A DNA stretch of 64,000 nt from Diorhabda sublineata (Eukaryota; Arthropoda; Insecta; Coleoptera; Chrysomelidae). The notes beneath the pieces are model-generated. The model searched no databases. It saw only the letters and a program-made list of their open reading frames with translations, and was not told the DNA's origin. This document shows, one piece after another, positions 58,290-64,000 of this stretch; position 1 is the stretch's first letter, and every line of letters begins with the position of its first letter. The stretch is from contig NC_079478.1 in NCBI RefSeq assembly GCF_026230105.1, positions 30,023,653-30,087,652 of the forward strand. The letters run 5' to 3'. Position numbers and translations under genes: made by a program.

Positions 58290-58510
58290 ATTATCTTGTT
58301 CTTTATTTAAAAATCTATTTAGCAAGTTCGGAATTGTTTGGATAAATCTATTTTTCATCGTAAGTAAAAATACGGCTCATAAACTCATCATCTTTCTGCA
58401 AGGCAAGAAGGTGTTTACATACCTCTAATCATGCAACGTTTCGCTTGAATCTTGGTTAATTCGTGTGGCACATTTCGACAACTTTCAAAGATCTTACCTA
58501 TCAATAAATT
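58290..58510 (-). mobile_element. Mariner transposase linker and first catalytic motif
   Basis: The minus strand, over two frames, reads NVPHELTKIQAKRC and LLALQKDDEFMSRIFTYDEK (58345-58410), then IYPNNSELAK. This is the mariner stretch W-V-P-H-E-L-T-x-x-Q-x-x-R-x-x-x-C-x-x-L-L, followed by F-x-x-R-I-x-T-x-D-E-K-W with the first catalytic D. The W after K is a stop. Flanking homology in either direction is not recoverable. Confidence 0.65.
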
Positions 58511-60010
58511 GAAATGGGCCAGTGTAAATTGTAAATTGGAACAATGGAAAATATACTGGAGAGATCAGTCTCATTTCAAAGTCAGCATGATAGAGAGTTG
58601 GTAGAGAATCTCCCATGAAAGTAGTGGAAAATTGAATTTTCAGCATTCGTTATGGTATGGGAGTGGATATCGGTAAAGAACTTGTTTATATAATGGCCAG
58701 GAGAATACGCAATGGTAAAGTTTCTGATTAGATTTACACATCTTACTATTCAATTTCCTTAAAATCATTTTGAAATAGGAAGCAAATCAAAGGTGGAGTG
58801 AAAGTTAAAGTATGAATTTGAATCGGTAGTACTTGGGTTATATTTGGGAGTATTCAAACTGAAATTAATAGTTCCACATTTTGCAATTTTTTTTATGTAA
58901 ATATGTCATTTTTTCTTTGATTGCAAAGCATTAACAACTATATTTTATTTTATAACTGGAATAAGAAACTCCATTGACAAGTTTTCATAATTATATTGTG
59001 CAATCACCGTAATGATCAGATGAGATAATTAATTCTTTTCAAGGACTTGGAATATAATTAGCAAATTTCGTGAACGACTTGTAGGTGATGAATATGTATA
59101 TCAGAGAAGCTAAGCGCATAAAAGCAACCCTCATTCTTTTTAATATTTCAAGGATGTAAATCCCCCCTACGCATATTCATATCTCTTCATCAATCTTTTC
59201 ATGAGTCGACAGTTCCTGAAACAAATCCCTCTTCCTTCACCTTGAACACATTGGAACCATGTAACGAAATGCCTTCAGAATATAATGACTTGCAGTCGCT
59301 TCCCGCCCTAAAACCCCTTTGTGTCTTTGAAAGATGATGACAGATATCGATTGTGATAATACCGATCTATCAATAAGCCGAAAAAATGGTAATTGTCTGG
59401 AAATATTGGTTTCTACTAGGTTGGGGGGATTTTGTTTTGGTTTTGTTGAATGTCTGTTCCGAGATAAACTATATTGTGTAACAGTGCGAAGGAAACAAAT
59501 GAGTATCAGATTTAAAATTTTGTTTTCTGTTTTTTGTGTTAAATACCATGAGTAATTTGATTTAGACTATATATCTTGATCTTATAGAGAATATATATCA
59601 TATAATTTAGTGAAAATAAAAGTTTTAAAAGTTAAAGTATATTATTTTTGATTTTTAATAGCCTTGGAAACCAGCAGAATTGCTACAATATTTCCTTGTT
59701 TTCTTATTTATATTATGGAATAGTTATTTATGTAGCAAAGAAAAAAAGTGTTTATTATGGTCGATACTGCAAATTAATATCCAGGGTGCAGCCCAGGCAA
59801 ATAAACATATGAGATACTGTGATGAATATTTGTTTATTTTTTCCTTACCAAGTGCCAAAATAATTTCAATAAACCTCTATCAATCTGATTTGTATAACAA
59901 TGCTCACAGTTATACTAGTATTGAATTATAATCAATAAAAGATATTCAATGTACAATTTGTTCAATCATTGCTTCATGCGATGCGATATACAAGTTCAGA
60001 CAAAGGTGTT
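58511..60010. other. Unassigned; GC-richer patch at 59160-59470
   Basis: Bases 59160-59470 are less A+T-rich. They hold a 73-codon plus ORF (59334-59555) and a minus frame with GFRAGSDCKSLYSEGISLHG. I recognise neither. Confidence 0.35.
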
Positions 60011-60677
60011 TCAGCAGCACGATTTACTCTCTTGCAGAGCCTTACATTCTTTTTGGTGCCTCCACTTTATTGAGAATGAGATCCTCAATCTATCCTTCAC
60101 GAGAAGTGGAGAATTTCCATTTTCCGTGCTAATTTCATGATGGATTATCTGTTGCGGAGTTTGTTTTGTGACAAAGTGTGATATCTTCGTAAATAGATAC
60201 ACACTACCAAGTGATTGTACAAAGAGCTTAGTACTGTCGTATACACTGCTTGGGCTTGTCGTAGAGATAGTTTTGTTCAAGCCTGTACTGGTTATGACAA
60301 GTACATCGCCTTCCAAACGGTAATAATTAACCGATAAATAAATTGGCAAAATTAAAAAATTACTAAAGAGAAAAACCGTTTTCCTTAATAACTTATTATT
60401 GACAGAAGAACATGTTCTAAGGGCCACGTAGTTGTAATTGTCAATTCCTGTAGATACGGAATAGCTGTACTGTTTTCCCATTCGCTGGCACTGTCCATTC
60501 TAGATTATTATGAACACTAATATCCACATGAAGCACCCAGCGTATTTGTCTTTGTAAATGTCTTAATCGCCGGTCTTGCACCGTGTAGTAACATAATGCT
60601 TTCAAAAATTCCAGTTCTCTAGGAAAATATTTGCCCTTCAGAAGTGGAAAAATTACTAATAACTTTTGTTTATACAT
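60011..60677 (-). CDS. Unrecognised ORF pair, one coding sequence with a frameshift
   Basis: Minus ORF 60011-60481 is 156 codons, the longest open frame in the window and longer than I would expect by chance in such A+T-rich DNA. A second minus ORF, 60441-60677 (78 codons), overlaps its start in another frame. The overlap reads as a one-base slip at an A-run near 60476. The upstream part is basic, with FPRELEFLKALCYYTVQDRR. The downstream part has a hydrophobic segment at residues 36-50 (VFLFSNFLILPIYLS), consistent with one membrane span, and then a polar tail. I do not recognise it. It could be a host exon, a broken gene or part of a mobile element. Confidence 0.35.
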
Positions 60678-61494
60678 TTCATCAATATTTGATTATTCCC
60701 ATTATGTTTCAAAGAATATTCAGAAGCGGTCAATTTAAAATATTATGAATTCAATTATTTTCTTGAATCAAACTATCTTTATCCTTGTTAATATACAAAA
60801 AGAAAACAACTAAACACCGCAGAGTAGTTAATTGAATAACCAACAAACAAACCAATAACAAAAGGCGTCTGTATTGTGTGTCATAATTTTAGATTGAATA
60901 GCTTCCAAACTTCCGAAGAACTTCTACGAAAGTTTTATCCCAAACAATTATAGCCAATAAAGAGATAGCGGTTTACCCAACTTCCAACTTCCTGACATTC
61001 TTCCCTACGTACAGACTTAAATAAATTTTGATGTATCTACCTCGAATGTGTACTTTGTAACTAAGAACATGTCTTTCGTTGGATCACAGAAAGTAGTTTC
61101 CACTTTTTCGAATTTTGATTGAAACATTTCGGCTAGCAATAGAAAACTTTTACTATCTTCTAAATAATCTTCATTGATATCTTAATGTTTGTATTTTTAT
61201 AGTTTAAACAAACATTTAAGATTGAAAAATTAAGTTATTGAAAGATTTTTTCATACATTGACCTGAACATATTATATTTTTCTGTTAAACTAATTGAAAG
61301 AGTGGGTTCACTAAATTACAGACGGGCGTTTAACATGTTCATGTCCATGTTCTATCAAATTAAGTTTGTCTTAACGTAAAAACGTATTATTTATTTCATA
61401 TATTATTCGCAAAATAATAATAATTGACTATTGACATTGGGAAAGAACCCCACAAAATGTGTGTAAAAATGATATCAGAGTGATAATCCAGCAG
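60678..61494. other. A+T-rich spacer
   Basis: This is upstream of the minus-strand ORF pair. No clear promoter or splice signal is seen. Confidence 0.4.
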
Positions 61495-62190
61495 CCTAGT
61501 GTACTCTTCCGTTTCCTCATTAATTGATTTGTAAATGTTCTACGAACACACCTCAGAAAGGTTTGTAACTTGTCACCTACTCTCTTTCTCCTACTCGACA
61601 AAACGGCATACCCAATCCATAACTTCGCCGACGATAAAACACTGGTGTCGTTGTTCAAATCAGCCGTACCAATGAACTTAACTAACACCCAACTCCGTAG
61701 GTAACAACAGATCACCACCGTTAGTACCGATCTTGAAAACATTCTGAAGTGGGGTGGAGCCAATCTGATTGAGTTTAATGCAGCAAAGACCCAATCTACC
61801 GTTTTAACAAAGACTGTAGCTCAGGATTTGGTTATCAAATATCACCATCGCCGCAAATTTGCTCATTGAATGTTAAGGTTGGAAGCAATATGTCCTGGCC
61901 TAATCACGTTGCATGTCAGCAAAAGCAGCTTCATAAATACTAAAATGAAAATGCTATATACTCTGCAACAGTTTCTAATCTCTACAAGGCCAATATTTGT
62001 CCATATTTGGAGTATCGCTTACAAATTCGGAGATCGGCCCCAAGCGTACCCTGAGGATGCTTGATTTAATAGAGAATAATTCAATTGAATAGTTAGATGA
62101 TAAGGAAGCAATATTAGGTGATGGAATTCTATTGGGAACAAATGAAAATACAATGATGAACAAGACTAAGGAAAGATAGAGAGAAATGTG
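61495..62190 (+). mobile_element. LINE reverse transcriptase to C-terminal region (CR1/Jockey-like)
   Basis: The plus strand reads HNFADDKTLVSLFKSAV (61617-61668, motif C with DD) and PMNLTNTQLRR. It continues with TVSTDLENILKWGGANLIEF and NAAKTQSTVL (61720-61805), the W-x-x-x-N-x-I-x-F-N-x-x-K-T-Q block. Then NVKVGSNMSWPNHVA, LHKYLKMKMLYTLQQF, ISTRPIFVHIW and LRMLDLIENNSIE are spread over frames to about 62095. Residues just upstream (about 61540-61600) fit L-F-L-L-Y-I-N-D-L-L. The 111-codon minus ORF over the same bases is a shadow. It is a different family from the 54.1 kb LINE. Confidence 0.75.
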
Positions 62191-63624
62191 GAAAAAAATA
62201 TTCCGGATAAATGGAGAACAGGAAAAATCATTAAGGATTATGTCAAAATCTCGTCAAAATGTCAAAATTTTGTTCAAAAAAAAATAATTTTCCACATTAA
62301 CGCATTGAAAGTATGTATGCTAGATGATAAAATGTAATTGATAACAAAGAAATAGTTTAAGCTTAATCTAACATTCAGAATATGAAGTTTCATAATGCAC
62401 AACACTTATTGGAGTAACATCTTACCGAAATTTAAATAAAAAAAAATATAAGTAATATCGTTTAGAAAGAAATATAATAAACCAATATAATAGCTTCGAC
62501 TCAGTTAACAGTTTTCAACCCTGAATCAATACACTTGTTTACTTGGAATTGCTCTTTTAGCACGTTTTCCTTGAATGACCCCTGAAGGCAAAATTGAACA
62601 AGTCAACGAAGCGGTCATCGGCTGTTCTGATCCATAAGCATAAAAAATATGTGCGATGTACGACTGCGTTGAAAGAGAGGTACAAAAAAGGGAAAATGTT
62701 CCCCTGAGGAAAAATTAATGTTTTGTTTATATTAGTCCTTTTGTCGATTGCAACTTTTAGGATAAAAGGAGATTGTTTCAATTCGGTCTCTGTGACAGAC
62801 TAACACAAATATAGAATTTAAGGTATCTTTGGAAATGATGCGAAGGAAAAGGGAATGTCGTGAAAATATGTTTTCTTCCGTTTACGTGGATACCTTTTGA
62901 AATATTTATAAGTAACGTTCGAGAGAAAATTCAATTTCTAACATCACAGGGAGATTTTAACTGTGAAAGTAACAACTAAATTGGATAAAACTTAACAAAC
63001 AACAAAGGATTAAAATGAAGTATTAAAAGGAATAGTACTTTTAGGGCACATCTGCAATAAAGCCATATTTTCTGTCGCGTTACCTGTCAGCTTGACATAG
63101 ATAATATTCTGAAAATAAATGGAAATGGATAATAACATAAAAACTGGACAGTATTCGAACAGCAAATAGTCCAAAATATGCACCTTCTGATTTGTGAGTT
63201 GATTTGATCTTATGCTTAATAGAAAAGTTGTTCCAGTAAACAATATTCCTTCAAGAACATATTTGACTTATGACAATATTTCATAACTAAGTAAAGTGTC
63301 CAATCCATTGATGACTAGTAGACTTTTGTCTCTGACATGTGATGTACAGAGATACAGATCAACTATTAGTAACGATTACGGGAATAATCACTGATGAAGA
63401 TTCCATTTCTGCGAAAATGTACCACGACTACTGTAGCAGGAAAATTGGGCAGATTCATAAACATAAGTAACTGTTCAAAAAATGTTTAAGGGATAAATTT
63501 AAGAAGCTATAAATGCTCAAAAGCCTGACGAGAAGGAAAAAGTTAGCGAAACTAAGCTGTAAATACCAGGGGTACTAGAAGAACACAAGAGAGAAGTTTG
63601 GAAGAACAGAATCAACGAGCTTCT
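62191..63624. other. A+T-rich interval, no gene recognised
   Basis: Minus ORFs at 62557-62781 and 63010-63243 are hydrophobic in part but match nothing I know. Confidence 0.45.
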
Positions 63625-64000
63625 TTTTCTTATGGTGCCGAGTCCGTTACCGGACATTGGCGATCATGTTGGCTATGATAATTTGGTTCACTGTAGCTCT
63701 GAAGAGTGAGCTAGTTGTATGACCGAACCACTGACGTAAATTTTTCAACCGTGATGTTCTTCTTCTTCCAGGACACCCTTTCCCCTCTATTTTTCACTGA
63801 ATGATAAGATGCAATATCTTATACGTGCCAGGATTGCGTATTACATGTACGAAGTAAGATACGCCTTTATCTCCACATTTCAAAAGCTTCGAGCTTTTAA
63901 GAGTTGCTTCCGTCAGTGTCTATGCTTCCACACCATACAAAAGAATAGAAAACACGCAACCTCTTAATAATCTGATGCGAAGCTGTAAACTCAGATCGTG
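63625..64000 (-). mobile_element. LINE C-terminal region, running off the window
   Basis: The minus strand starts at the window edge with DLSLQLRIRLLRGCVFSILL and YGVEA, where the next W is a stop. After a deletion it gives VSYFVHVIRNPGTYKILHLI, IEGKGCPGRRRTSRLKNLRQ, WFGHTTSSLFRATVN and ANMIANVR. The tail has AAGAAAAAGAAG at about 63625. This is the post-RT region of the same broad LINE type as 27.3 and 54.1 kb but a different subfamily, with W-F-G-x-T in place of R-E-W-T. The upstream part lies beyond base 64000. Confidence 0.8.

Noticed and set aside
61428..61763. 111-codon minus-strand ORF
   Set aside because: It is the shadow of a plus-strand LINE whose motifs (FADD, NAAKTQ) are unmistakable.
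1..64000. A new defence, biosynthetic or phage-like system
   Set aside because: No gene clusters, no long intact ORFs and no prokaryotic signals; recognisable content is decayed eukaryotic transposons.

Overview
The window looks like intergenic or intronic DNA from an insect-like animal genome, roughly two thirds A+T by eye. It has no operons, no prokaryotic gene structure and no long host ORF that I can name. Nearly everything recognisable is a decayed mobile element, with reading frames broken by stops, frameshifts and internal deletions. The mariner, Tc1, non-LTR retrotransposon and Penelope-like mixture is typical of insects; I cannot assign an order. Family names rest on protein motifs I recognise, not on a database search.

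Layout. 0.4-1.4 kb: two mariner fragments in opposite orientation. 3.5-4.1 kb: a LINE reverse transcriptase relic. 4.4-5.5 kb: a nearly complete mariner with terminal inverted repeats (TIRs) but a deleted catalytic block. 8.3-9.5 kb: two LINE 3' ends. 10.3-11.6 kb: an element with equal 153-base TIRs carrying the end of a cysteine-rich, acidic-tailed protein. 14.8-15.95 kb: a DDE element with about 110-base TIRs and a TA target duplication. 16.8-19.9 kb: an IS630/Tc1-like C-terminus, a LINE piece and a Penelope-like GIY-YIG end. 21.9-22.3 kb: a CpG-rich fold-back sequence. 24.3-27.7 kb: a hAT-like terminus, LINE ends and a short Penelope-like copy with inverted ends. 29.0-30.4 kb: a possible small secreted-peptide gene, then a broken member of an uncharacterised repeated protein family. 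31.9-37.8 kb: more Penelope-like sequence (including a YMDD reverse transcriptase and GIY-YIG nuclease), LINEs and a mariner. 41.5-44.7 kb: a LINE and three (TA)n tracts. 45-64 kb: alternating mariner, Tc1 and LINE relics, plus one unrecognised 156-codon ORF near 60 kb.

None of these pieces forms a working pathway. The common thread is repeated invasion, nesting and decay of transposons. I found no tRNA, rRNA or CRISPR array, and no credible novel defence or biosynthetic system. The best candidates for something undescribed are the 10.3-11.6 kb TIR element, the repeated protein family at 29.4-30.4 kb, the fold-back at 22 kb and the ORF at 60 kb.
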